From positions 1 through 64,000 of the forward strand of contig JAJTFC010000005.1 of assembly GCA_021298315.1 (NCBI GenBank): a stretch of DNA of 64,000 nucleotides, written 5' to 3'. The notes below the pieces were generated by a model, which worked only from the letters and a program-made list of their open reading frames with translations, ran no database searches and had not been told where the DNA came from. Each line of letters starts with the position of its first letter. Positions within the stretch are counted from its first letter, which is position 1. The translations under genes were made by a program, and so were the position numbers. The DNA is from Planctomycetaceae bacterium (GTDB lineage Bacteria; Planctomycetota; Planctomycetia; Pirellulales; Pirellulaceae). This document shows, in pieces, positions 1-7,942 of this stretch.

Positions 1-89
1 CCGACTGATCTGTCCGATCCGACTGATCCGACTGATCCGACCGATCCGACTGATCTGACTGATCTGACTGATCTGACTGATCTTTTTTG
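1..89. repeat. 9-bp tandem repeat encoding Ser-Asp-Gln
   Basis: A 9-bp unit (gactgatct and close variants such as gactgatcc) is repeated about nine times from the window edge to position ~80. Read on the minus strand within the coiled-coil gene it encodes Ser-Asp-Gln with a few Arg or Thr substitutions. The period keeps the frame, so copy-number change would alter length without frameshift. The array may continue outside the window. Confidence 0.85.
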
Positions 90-652
90 TCGGTCAGATC
101 CTTTTGAGTTTTTTCGAGCTGCTTTTCCAGATCAGCCTGATCCTTCGCAGCAGTATCCTTGTCTTGGCCAGCTTCCGTGCGCCCTCGAGTAGCCTTCTGG
201 ATGTTCTCGATGCGACGAATGTCCTTGAGTACATCTTCGAGCTTTTTTCGCTCATCTTTGATCCGCGACGAGCGATTCTCGCTTTGCAATAGTTCTAAAA
301 GTTTCTTGAGATTGTCGCGACTGGCTTCTTGCTCGGGGATGGCGCGAGAGTATTGGCCTTTGGCCAGTAGTTCGCTGGCTTGAATCATTCGCTGCTGTGT
401 GGCGAGCTGTTTACTCATCTGCGCGGCTTGCAAGAGCAATGCTGCGCGGGTGGGATTGGTCGCCGCTTCGAGTTGGCTCATGCGAGAGAAAATCTCTTCG
501 AGATTTGCGTACTGCGTTGCCAAAGCCTTTTGTTGTTTTTGTAATTCCCCAACTCCCTCTGCTGGTGCTTGGCAACGGCCCGCTGAGGCCAAGCAACCGC
601 TCAGGAGGATGCCGATGATGATGCCTAGTCGAAAGAATTGGGTTGGGTTCAT
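1..652 (-). CDS. Secreted or lipid-anchored coiled-coil protein, C-terminus outside window
   Basis: The reading frame begins at the ATG at 652 and runs open to the window edge, so only about 217 N-terminal residues are seen. The N-terminus is a signal peptide with a possible lipobox (LSGC, Cys about residue 20). The rest is highly charged and rich in Glu, Gln and Lys, with heptad-like stretches that suggest a coiled coil. It ends in a run of Ser-Asp-Gln repeats. It lies 20 bp downstream of the DUF4175-like gene on the same strand, so the two are probably one operon. Large coiled-coil proteins in this position of planctomycete genomes often carry unreliable names; I assign no function. The start is chosen for the signal peptide that follows it. 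Confidence 0.75.
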   Translation of the reverse strand, partial: MNPTQFFRLGIIIGILLSGCLASAGRCQAPAEGVGELQKQQKALATQYANLEEIFSRMSQLEAATNPTRAALLLQAAQMSKQLATQQRMIQASELLAKGQYSRAIPEQEASRDNLKKLLELLQSENRSSRIKDERKKLEDVLKDIRRIENIQKATRGRTEAGQDKDTAAKDQADLEKQLEKTQKDLTDKKDQSDQSDQSDQSDRSDQSDQSDRTDQS

Positions 653-672
653 CTGAGGTTCCAGGCACTTGG

Positions 673-3051
673 CTATTTCAAAAGATCCAAAGTGCTCTTC
701 TTTTGCTCTTGTTTGGATCGATCCAGGATCTTGGATTGCTGGTCTAGCAATCCTCGAACCCGATCGATGATTTCATTGAGGTCTTGGATTTCAATCATAT
801 CTGCAAGGATCGCATTGAGCGAGGCGATGATTTCATTGTTCTTAGCGACCCCTTGGTCGATCTGCGAAGAGAGTTCCTCGGGGGTTAGTTTGGCAAGAGT
901 TCCTTCGAGCTGATTGATTTGCAATGCAAAAGGCCTCCACTTTGACTCGAGCAAACTCTCTAGGGGTGCTTTAATTTTATTGCCAAGTCTTTCTCGGCGA
1001 TCGTTGCTGTCGATGCGGTTGTTGGTCAGCTCGGCAACGAGCATCGATATCTCCGAAAGGACGCCATTGAGCTCTCCTTCGGACTTCGCGACTTGGGCGG
1101 CCGCTTGTTGGCTGCGCAGCAGCAGTATTCTGGATCTGGCCTGAGCGGGCGTTTCTTTGCTTTCCGCAGATCCGGATGAGTCTTCGGCAGAAGGCTCGGG
1201 CGTCTGAGTATTGTTCTTATTGGTCAGGATCAGTAGGTCGCGAAGTTGGCCAAGTTCGCTGATGATTTGCTCGAGTCTGCGTCGCATGGCCGCTTCGCGA
1301 CGATCGAGCAATATCAAGAATTGATCTTCGGTCACGACGCTCAACTGAATCGGTGTGGATCTGCCAACGTGAGCCACCGAGGGTGCATCAGGACTCGACG
1401 GCACGTCGAAGAAATCCGAGGCGGCAACCATAAGCGAGAAGACAGAACCGACGTTGGGAGTCATCGCACCGGCATCCTTCATGGCCTTGAGGTCGATGTC
1501 GAAATCCCCACTTCCTTGGGAACTTACTTGCAATTCGGTTTTTACTGTTTCTTGCTCGTCGATTCTGGATTCTATCCAAGTTTGATCCAAGTCGTAATCG
1601 TCCTTGATCTTGCTGCGAATCGGAAGCTTGGCATTCTCGGTGATGGCCGTCGAGATTCCTTCGAGTACAAAGTCGATCTCTGGAACTTTGTCTGCGGTGG
1701 CGGCGATGACGTACTGCTGAACGCGGGTTGAACAGAGTCCTAAGTCGTCCCAGAGTCTGAGTTCCACGAAAAGATTCCCGAGCAGGACGCTTGATGGAAT
1801 GGCGAATTCCAAGGCGGGTTTATCGAGCTCGACCGTGTACTGTTTGGTCGAGTCTTCACCCGATGCGCCTGAAACTTGCATCACATCGATTTTGCGAATC
1901 GGTTTGTTGGCGCGTATCCAAAAACCAACCTGTGTGCCTTGGGGCAATCGCATCCCATTTCGAAACTCGAGTCGCTCGTTACCCCAGGTCGTCTTGGTTG
2001 AACGCTGCAGGTAACTCGGGTAAGAGACGTCCAAATTGGTCGATAATGCCAAAGGAGCATCGACGGTTTCAAGAACTAGGTTCGAAAGCCTTGCATCACC
2101 TCCGACGATCGAGAACCAGAGGTTGTCATTGATCGCCTCGAGTGGCGGACCATCGAGGATGAACTCACGGGGATTGGAACTTGAATAGCTGAGCATGCTA
2201 GCTCGGCCTCGGTTCCCGGACCGGTCTCGATAATGCAGGGCGCATTTATCATAAGGCTCAGCGAGCAGATCTTTGGCGGTCGTTCGCAGGCGAACCGAGG
2301 AACCTTTGGGAGCCAAGAGTCGATTGTTTTCCATCGGTACCAAGTAGCGATCGCGTGTCGGTGAGTTGGTAAACGGAGGTACATCGAGTTCCAGCCCAAC
2401 GACCCCCAGGGAGGTTCGGCGAGGCCAAGGTGCATCGGACAAACCATAGAGACGTTTTGACCAGTGCGATACAAGATCTGGGTGAAGCAACGATCCGACT
2501 CCGAAGAGGCCTAGGGTTGCCGCAAGGAGTCCGAGTTCCCATTGTAGTGTGGAGAGTTGCACCAAGGATCGCACATCGATCGAAGCGATCTTGTCGACGG
2601 CCTTTCGAGCCGCAAGCTCGATCATTCCCGGTCGATTCGGATGCTCGATCGCATCTAGATCCTTCGATTTCAATCGAGCCGAAGGGCCCGCAGCTTGTAC
2701 CGTCGTGACCAAGGTGCTTTGAAATTCCGGATAGCGACGCTCAATGGCAAGGGCCAAGGCCGAGTCGCTCCAGCGAACCAGCCAGCGATTCCAAAAATAA
2801 TGGTATAAGATACCAATCGTACCGGCTGCGATGATCACAAGCATGATCAAGCGGACGATTCGAGGCGATTCGTCGGCTCCAAATCGGGTGGGCAGATAGT
2901 CGATCAGGCCAAAGGCAATAAACGAACCCAGCAACCAAATCAAAAGCACCGCGATCCCTTGGGTGGCGATCACACGGCTGATCAAGCTTCGAAGTTCCGA
3001 AAGCTTGTCTCTGATAGGTGTTGGGAGTTTCAATGTGCTGGCAGTGCTCAT
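673..3051 (-). CDS. DUF4175-like large membrane protein
   Basis: A protein of 792 residues with two N-terminal membrane helices (about residues 25-45 and 62-82) and a third near residue 165. A long extracytoplasmic region with beta-rich and charged segments follows, then a coiled-coil tail with many Glu, Gln and Ser residues. This architecture matches the DUF4175-like proteins that planctomycetes carry beside aerotolerance-type clusters; the cluster itself is not in the window. The frame stays open to 3126, but the ATG at 3051 is preferred because it leads straight into a soluble N-terminus and then the first helix, and because it avoids overlap with the divergent gene. The coiled-coil gene follows 20 bp downstream. 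Function unknown. Confidence 0.75.
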   Translation of the reverse strand: MSTASTLKLPTPIRDKLSELRSLISRVIATQGIAVLLIWLLGSFIAFGLIDYLPTRFGADESPRIVRLIMLVIIAAGTIGILYHYFWNRWLVRWSDSALALAIERRYPEFQSTLVTTVQAAGPSARLKSKDLDAIEHPNRPGMIELAARKAVDKIASIDVRSLVQLSTLQWELGLLAATLGLFGVGSLLHPDLVSHWSKRLYGLSDAPWPRRTSLGVVGLELDVPPFTNSPTRDRYLVPMENNRLLAPKGSSVRLRTTAKDLLAEPYDKCALHYRDRSGNRGRASMLSYSSSNPREFILDGPPLEAINDNLWFSIVGGDARLSNLVLETVDAPLALSTNLDVSYPSYLQRSTKTTWGNERLEFRNGMRLPQGTQVGFWIRANKPIRKIDVMQVSGASGEDSTKQYTVELDKPALEFAIPSSVLLGNLFVELRLWDDLGLCSTRVQQYVIAATADKVPEIDFVLEGISTAITENAKLPIRSKIKDDYDLDQTWIESRIDEQETVKTELQVSSQGSGDFDIDLKAMKDAGAMTPNVGSVFSLMVAASDFFDVPSSPDAPSVAHVGRSTPIQLSVVTEDQFLILLDRREAAMRRRLEQIISELGQLRDLLILTNKNNTQTPEPSAEDSSGSAESKETPAQARSRILLLRSQQAAAQVAKSEGELNGVLSEISMLVAELTNNRIDSNDRRERLGNKIKAPLESLLESKWRPFALQINQLEGTLAKLTPEELSSQIDQGVAKNNEIIASLNAILADMIEIQDLNEIIDRVRGLLDQQSKILDRSKQEQKKSTLDLLK

Positions 3052-3094
3052 GGCCTTGTATTGTAACAAGAAAAAGCAAAAGGTTCCCTGCATT

Positions 3095-4237
3095 TTGAAA
3101 CCCAATCCAAGCGAAAACTCGATCAATCCCTGGGAGTCAACCGACTATCAGAGCGACCCGGAGCCATCAGGTTTCGAGGGAGATCGCTATGTGACGAGTT
3201 TCAGCGGAGAGTTGGACAAGCTACGGATTGCCAAACACTTTGGCTCAAGCCTGCAGATCGGCTGCATTATACCTCTGGTAATGGTTTCGGCGTTGATCTG
3301 GGGGGTGATCCTATCGGTCGGTATTGGCCCGCTGGGTTTTGCCGTGGTGTCCCTTGCGGCGCTTTTGATTTTGTGGTTCGTATGGATTCGATATGTCGGT
3401 AAGAATCACGCTAGGAGATTGCTGAAGCGTAGGCCCTGGCTCGAGGGCTCCTTGAACGGGGTTGCATCCAGCAGTCGACTGACTCTCTGGCACAACGATC
3501 TGTGTCTGCAATCCAAAATGCAAGGGTACATGGTCGATACCAAACGTGGCATGATCAGCTATCCTGACAACCTAAGCACGTTTCCTTGGGCAATGATTCC
3601 TAGCACCAGTTTTTACCAAGACCAATGGTACGACCTTCTATCGACGATCCGCAGTCATCGCAAAGCCGAACGCCTGATCTACCAGGCTGCACCTGCTGAG
3701 GCATGGGAATGTATATTGGCGCCCCGGCGGAGTCTTGTGCTCAAAAACCGCATAAAAGCGCTTTCGTTGCAACCCAACGGTGGAGCCTTTCTAGTCATGC
3801 TCGTGCTTGGGATTTGGCTCAGCTTCATTCCGATGAGCCTCGATTATCAAGCTCCGGTCTTGGCGGTGCCTTTGATGTTTATACTCGGCTACATCTTGAT
3901 CGAGCTGTCAAGATTCACCTATGCTCGTATTCAAGTTATGCGACAGTTCGCAAAAGGTAGCCTGTCGGCTTATCGAAAGATTCCTGTTGGCCAAGACCCA
4001 CAGTTGCAATGGTTTTCCGGGCAACATGTGATGTTCTCGGACATCAACCATTGGGTTTTATGTCCGGTGAAGTATGTCCAGCGGGTAAAGGTTCGAGGAA
4101 GCTGGATCGAATTTCGAATCGGAGAAGAACCGGTGCTCTTTCACCGAGAAGGGTTCTCAGACGAATCAAGCTGGAGAGGGGCTTGCCAAGAAGCCCTTTC
4201 CATCGAGCAAGGGCTTCGAAAGCAGCAGGCTATTTAG
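3095..4237 (+). CDS. Four-helix membrane protein, possibly YcxB-like
   Basis: About 380 residues with two pairs of membrane helices (roughly residues 53-98 and 225-275) separated by a soluble stretch containing WAMIPSTSFYQDQWYDLL. This resembles the YcxB-like fold, in which a soluble domain follows a helix pair, and here the arrangement occurs twice, suggesting an internal duplication. The TTG at 3095 is chosen because it opens a sequence (NPSENSINPWES) like the usual N-terminus of planctomycete membrane proteins. An upstream in-frame ATG at 3050 would overlap the divergent gene's start codon and add an unlikely Cys/Lys-rich leader. It converges on the anti-sigma-like gene with an 8-bp overlap of 3' ends. 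Function unknown. Confidence 0.65.
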   Translation: MKPNPSENSINPWESTDYQSDPEPSGFEGDRYVTSFSGELDKLRIAKHFGSSLQIGCIIPLVMVSALIWGVILSVGIGPLGFAVVSLAALLILWFVWIRYVGKNHARRLLKRRPWLEGSLNGVASSSRLTLWHNDLCLQSKMQGYMVDTKRGMISYPDNLSTFPWAMIPSTSFYQDQWYDLLSTIRSHRKAERLIYQAAPAEAWECILAPRRSLVLKNRIKALSLQPNGGAFLVMLVLGIWLSFIPMSLDYQAPVLAVPLMFILGYILIELSRFTYARIQVMRQFAKGSLSAYRKIPVGQDPQLQWFSGQHVMFSDINHWVLCPVKYVQRVKVRGSWIEFRIGEEPVLFHREGFSDESSWRGACQEALSIEQGLRKQQAI

Positions 4238-5567
4238 CCTTACGCACCATGAGGATCAGATATCCTTCCGCTTGATTCGACGTGGCTAGTTTTATGTTTT
4301 TCAGTACGTTGGGAGGAATCGCTTTTGCGCCGTTGTCGCTGTCCTTACTCGGAGGGAGTTGGGCTTTGTCAGACGATTCACCCGAGATCGGATCTGTGAA
4401 AAGCAACCGTTTGGCGACTTGGTGGGAATCCGAGAGTCCATCGAGTTGCTTGAGCATGCTAAAGACAACAGGACTCAGACTCGCCGTTAATCGGTAGCTT
4501 GGAAAGTCAGCTTTTTGTTTTTCGACATCGAGAAGGAAGGAGTCCAGTCGAGCAAGACCTGCCTTGACGACATAAAGACGTACCTCTTCGGTATTCAAAT
4601 CAGGCTTTGGAACCCTGACCATCAATGAATCCACCAACGTGTCGTAATCACCTTTTTCCATGACCGCATCGTCGCTGGCGATGATTTCATACTTATCTAG
4701 CAGTTGCGTGAGCATTTCGTTTTCTTGCGCTACGGCATCTACCGCAATGTCGGCGACCAAGACCATCACCATTTTGGTTGGATCGAGTGCTGATGGGTTA
4801 GCAACCTCTTTAGGCATCGTTTCTAGAGCATTGGCCAACTTGTTGGAATCTGGCAACGCTGGGTCTGGCAAATTGGGCTCAGGCAACTCTCGCATTGGTT
4901 CAACAACCGAAGAGCTTGGTTTGTCGTCGGATTTGGCAATCGAGGGGCCTGGAGTTGCGGGCTCCAAACGGTTTGATTCAGGAATGGTTATTTCGGGCTC
5001 AGTCTTTGGGGGAGGTTTCGGTCCAGCTAGATCGTCTGCGCCTCTTCGAGGCAGGAACAGAACCAAGGCACACAGGGCCAAAACCACAGCAAGGGAAGGC
5101 AGCCAAAGACGAAGGAAACGATCTGCCAACGACACCGGGGCTTGTTCGAGCCCGGAACCCATAATGCCATGCACCATGGGCTTGGAACCAATTCCAGAAC
5201 CGATTTGCTCGAGGGCTAAAGCAGGACGACCTGAAGGCACGTGTTCCTCTTGCCAAAGCGGATCTTCGGTTCGGGGAGCAACTGCGTTAGGGGCGTCGGG
5301 CAGAATCCAAGCCGGAGGGGCGTCCATCTCAGAGGCCCGATTGCGGGCTGCCTGAAGAATCTTTTTCGAAAAATCCGATCCTAATCGACCCACAGGTCGA
5401 CCTTGCAAAAGGGCTCGGCGGAGGTTCGTTAATTCTTCGAGTCGCTGGGCGATCGAAGGGTCATTACGCATGGCCAAGTCCAAGTCGCGTTGCTCTTGTT
5501 CGGAGAGGACTCCGTCGAGCAGACCGCTCAGCCATTCTTCGATTTGTCGGGGATCTGGAGGCATCAT
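4230..5567 (-). CDS. Anti-sigma-factor-like single-pass membrane protein
   Basis: 445 residues. The first 60 (a helical segment with EEWLSGLLDGVLSEQEQ) resemble the anti-sigma domain seen in planctomycete transmembrane regulators. The zinc-binding His-Cys-Cys signature of ZAS anti-sigma factors is absent. One membrane helix lies at about residues 153-173, followed by a long Pro/Glu-rich extracytoplasmic linker and a C-terminal globular domain of unknown type. No sigma-factor gene is adjacent, so the partner is unknown. The gene sits 118 bp downstream of the SMUG1 gene on the same strand. Calling it a regulator is inference from the N-terminal region and topology only. Confidence 0.55.
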   Translation of the reverse strand: MMPPDPRQIEEWLSGLLDGVLSEQEQRDLDLAMRNDPSIAQRLEELTNLRRALLQGRPVGRLGSDFSKKILQAARNRASEMDAPPAWILPDAPNAVAPRTEDPLWQEEHVPSGRPALALEQIGSGIGSKPMVHGIMGSGLEQAPVSLADRFLRLWLPSLAVVLALCALVLFLPRRGADDLAGPKPPPKTEPEITIPESNRLEPATPGPSIAKSDDKPSSSVVEPMRELPEPNLPDPALPDSNKLANALETMPKEVANPSALDPTKMVMVLVADIAVDAVAQENEMLTQLLDKYEIIASDDAVMEKGDYDTLVDSLMVRVPKPDLNTEEVRLYVVKAGLARLDSFLLDVEKQKADFPSYRLTASLSPVVFSMLKQLDGLSDSHQVAKRLLFTDPISGESSDKAQLPPSKDSDNGAKAIPPNVLKNIKLATSNQAEGYLILMVRKAK

Positions 5568-5685
5568 GATTGTGGGTAACCAAAGTTCGTGTACCTCTCC
5601 GAGTCCTCAGTGGCTGGAAAAGTTCCGTCGCTCTACCGTAGAATATCGATGCAGGGAGGCCAAAGAAACGCAATCCCGCGAAATT

Positions 5686-6465
5686 CTAGGCTCTTTTGGG
5701 TCTTTTTTCTCCCCAAATTCCTTGTTCGACCAACGTTTTTTCCACCGCAGTAGACCATCCCCGGTTCGCAGCCGGTGAAGCCGGACTGGGGTGAAGGATT
5801 CTAAGGATTGTAGCGCCTTTTGCACCCACTCCGTCGCCCGGGACAACTTCGGCTCGCTTGCAAACCCTCCGCAAACACTCCTCTGCAAACTGACCAACCC
5901 CAACCAAAAAGCGAGGTTCCAGGATTCGGATCAGTTCGGTTAGGTGCCGATCGCAATGCTCTGATAACGGGCTCATTTCTCGGGCGGGCAGTTTATCCGG
6001 GGTCAAATTCCTGGCTCCCTCGTCCATAAAGACCAGCGGGCAGTAGTTTGCCACGAAATGCTCAGCAAAAAATGCCTTTGGCGTCCCAAACCTTTCTTGA
6101 AACAATCCCCACATTCGCCTGCCAGACACCTCCGAACGGCTACACCCGAGTCCCTCAATAGGCCGCTTGGGGTGCTCCCTGAGTGGCTTTCCTATCTTTG
6201 CATCAATCTTGAGAAAATCGCGGACTGCTTGGATCTCACCAAAGGGGACTCCCGTTTGAGCCATTCCCCAAGGTCCCGGGTTCATCCCCAAAAAAAGGAC
6301 TCGTTTGGGGCCTGTTGCAAATCTTTCTAAATATTGTTCATGGGCCGGCCATGCGTATTCCAGGGGGTTGTATACGGTGTGCACAGGCTCGGAAAACTTC
6401 AGCTTCCGCAAGCCTTGAACCATTTTTTGTGCGATTTCGATCACCGCTTCGGAGGTTTTTTTCAA
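5686..6465 (-). CDS. SMUG1-type single-strand-selective uracil-DNA glycosylase
   Basis: 259 residues. It removes uracil from DNA by hydrolysing the N-glycosidic bond, starting base excision repair in the cytoplasm. Both family motifs are present: GMNPGPWGMAQTGVPFG at residues 60-76, with the catalytic Asn, and HPSPASPAANRGW near residue 220, with the catalytic His and the wedge loop. The length is close to vertebrate SMUG1 proteins. SMUG1 is best known from animals but occurs in some bacteria including planctomycetes; this copy appears intact. The ATG at 6465 lies immediately upstream of a natural-looking N-terminus. It may be co-transcribed with the anti-sigma-like gene below it. Confidence 0.92.
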   Translation of the reverse strand: MKKTSEAVIEIAQKMVQGLRKLKFSEPVHTVYNPLEYAWPAHEQYLERFATGPKRVLFLGMNPGPWGMAQTGVPFGEIQAVRDFLKIDAKIGKPLREHPKRPIEGLGCSRSEVSGRRMWGLFQERFGTPKAFFAEHFVANYCPLVFMDEGARNLTPDKLPAREMSPLSEHCDRHLTELIRILEPRFLVGVGQFAEECLRRVCKRAEVVPGDGVGAKGATILRILHPSPASPAANRGWSTAVEKTLVEQGIWGEKRPKRA

Positions 6466-6706
6466 CGCATGGTTCCTTTTCGTTTTTGCATCCCAGTGGC
6501 TCTCAACGGACTTTCGACAAGCAAATCCGCTTGCACGCGACTACCGATTTACCCTAAAACCCTTTGCGGATCGATCGAGTCGGGCTAGATTCATGCTAGC
6601 AAATAAACCGATTCCTTTGGGTCGCCTGCGCTGCTGGGGTTGCGGGTTTCCATTGTCCGATCCCCGAATTGATGATGCTCCCCATTTTTGAGTCGAGATT
6701 TTGTTT

Positions 6707-7942
6707 ATGGTATGGACGATCCTCCAGGTTAGTTTCCGACGATTGAAGAACAATCGATCGGAATTGCTTCTGACCTTCCTCGTCCCGATCCTGTTTTTTA
6801 GCATCTTTGCGATGATTTTCGGCTCCCGGGGTACAAGCGGTGCGTCGATCCCGAAGATCAAAGTCGCCTTAGCCGACAAAGCGGATTCCTCGGTCTCAAG
6901 GCGTGCGATTGAGCTTTTGCGAGAGCAGAGTTCACTGCGCATCACCGATGCGCACTCGGCGCTGATGCATGCCGATTCGGTGCAGAAGGATCTGGCTCAA
7001 TTGGTCGACCCGAGCATTGCCGAGGAACTTGTGCGACGCGGAAGCGTTTCGGTTGCGGTGATCTTCTCTGAGCCTTCAAGCCAAGGATCTTTTCCGGAGA
7101 TTCAATTGCTTTCGGATTCGTACGATCAAGTCTCAGGGCAAGTCCTTTCGGCCTTGGTTCAAAAATCGGTGATGACCGCATTTTCTGAAGAGCAACGCAA
7201 ATCCGTGCCTGCAGGGCTGCCCTCGGGTGTGCAAGCGGCGGCCTTTAGTCCAAACGAAGCCGATGCGGTGCTGGCAGTTCCCCCTTTTGCCGAACCACCT
7301 TCGATCCAATGTGTCGATGTATTGGGTGGCAAGAAGACCAATCCTGTCATCGCGATGTATGCTGCGGGTATCGCGGTGATGTTTTTGTTGTTCTCGGCGA
7401 CGACCGCCAGCGGATCGCTTTTAGAGGAGCGTGAGAATTCCACTTTAGACCGTCTGCTTTGCAGCCGTTTGAGCATGGATCAATTGCTGCTGGGAAAATG
7501 GTCTTACCTGACGATTGTTGGAATTCTTCAGATGGTCTTGATGTTCTGTTGGGGTAGTTTGGTCTTTGGAATCGACCTGGTGAATCATCTCGAAGGTTTT
7601 ATCGCCATGACGCTTGTGACTGCGGGGGCTTCGTCCAGTTTCGCATTGCTGCTAGCTTCGCTTTGCAAATCCCGAACGCAGCTTAGTTGGGTCTCGACGA
7701 TTGTGATTCTGAGTATGTCGGCCCTCGGAGGGAGTATGGTTCCTCGCTACTTGATGAGCGAATCGATGCAGCGAGCCGGTATGCTGACGTTCAACGCTTG
7801 GGCTCTGGAGGGCTACAACAAGATTTTTTGGAGAGATCTTCAGTTGCCAGATATCGAACTCGAACTCGGCGTGCTTACCCTGTGCGGTTTTTGCTTTATC
7901 GTTGCTGCGCGAATATTCGCTATCCGCTGGGAGCGGACATGA
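6707..7942 (+). CDS. ABC-2 type transporter permease
   Basis: About 411 residues with the standard ABC-2 permease layout: one helix near residues 20-45, a long extracytoplasmic domain of about 170 residues, then a block of five helices (from about residue 220) that includes an EERENSTLDRLL cytoplasmic segment typical of ABC-2/NatB-like exporters. It should pair with a cytoplasmic ATPase to export an unknown substrate, but no ATPase gene is next to it; the upstream gene is on the other strand. The ATG at 6707 is preferred to an in-frame TTG two codons earlier. Its TGA stop overlaps the ATG of hrpA (ATGA), which suggests translational coupling. Confidence 0.85.
   Translation: MVWTILQVSFRRLKNNRSELLLTFLVPILFFSIFAMIFGSRGTSGASIPKIKVALADKADSSVSRRAIELLREQSSLRITDAHSALMHADSVQKDLAQLVDPSIAEELVRRGSVSVAVIFSEPSSQGSFPEIQLLSDSYDQVSGQVLSALVQKSVMTAFSEEQRKSVPAGLPSGVQAAAFSPNEADAVLAVPPFAEPPSIQCVDVLGGKKTNPVIAMYAAGIAVMFLLFSATTASGSLLEERENSTLDRLLCSRLSMDQLLLGKWSYLTIVGILQMVLMFCWGSLVFGIDLVNHLEGFIAMTLVTAGASSSFALLLASLCKSRTQLSWVSTIVILSMSALGGSMVPRYLMSESMQRAGMLTFNAWALEGYNKIFWRDLQLPDIELELGVLTLCGFCFIVAARIFAIRWERT

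Noticed and set aside
4660-5355. Plus-strand 231-codon frame
   Set aside because: Antisense of the anti-sigma-like gene; low-complexity Ser/Gly composition and no start context.
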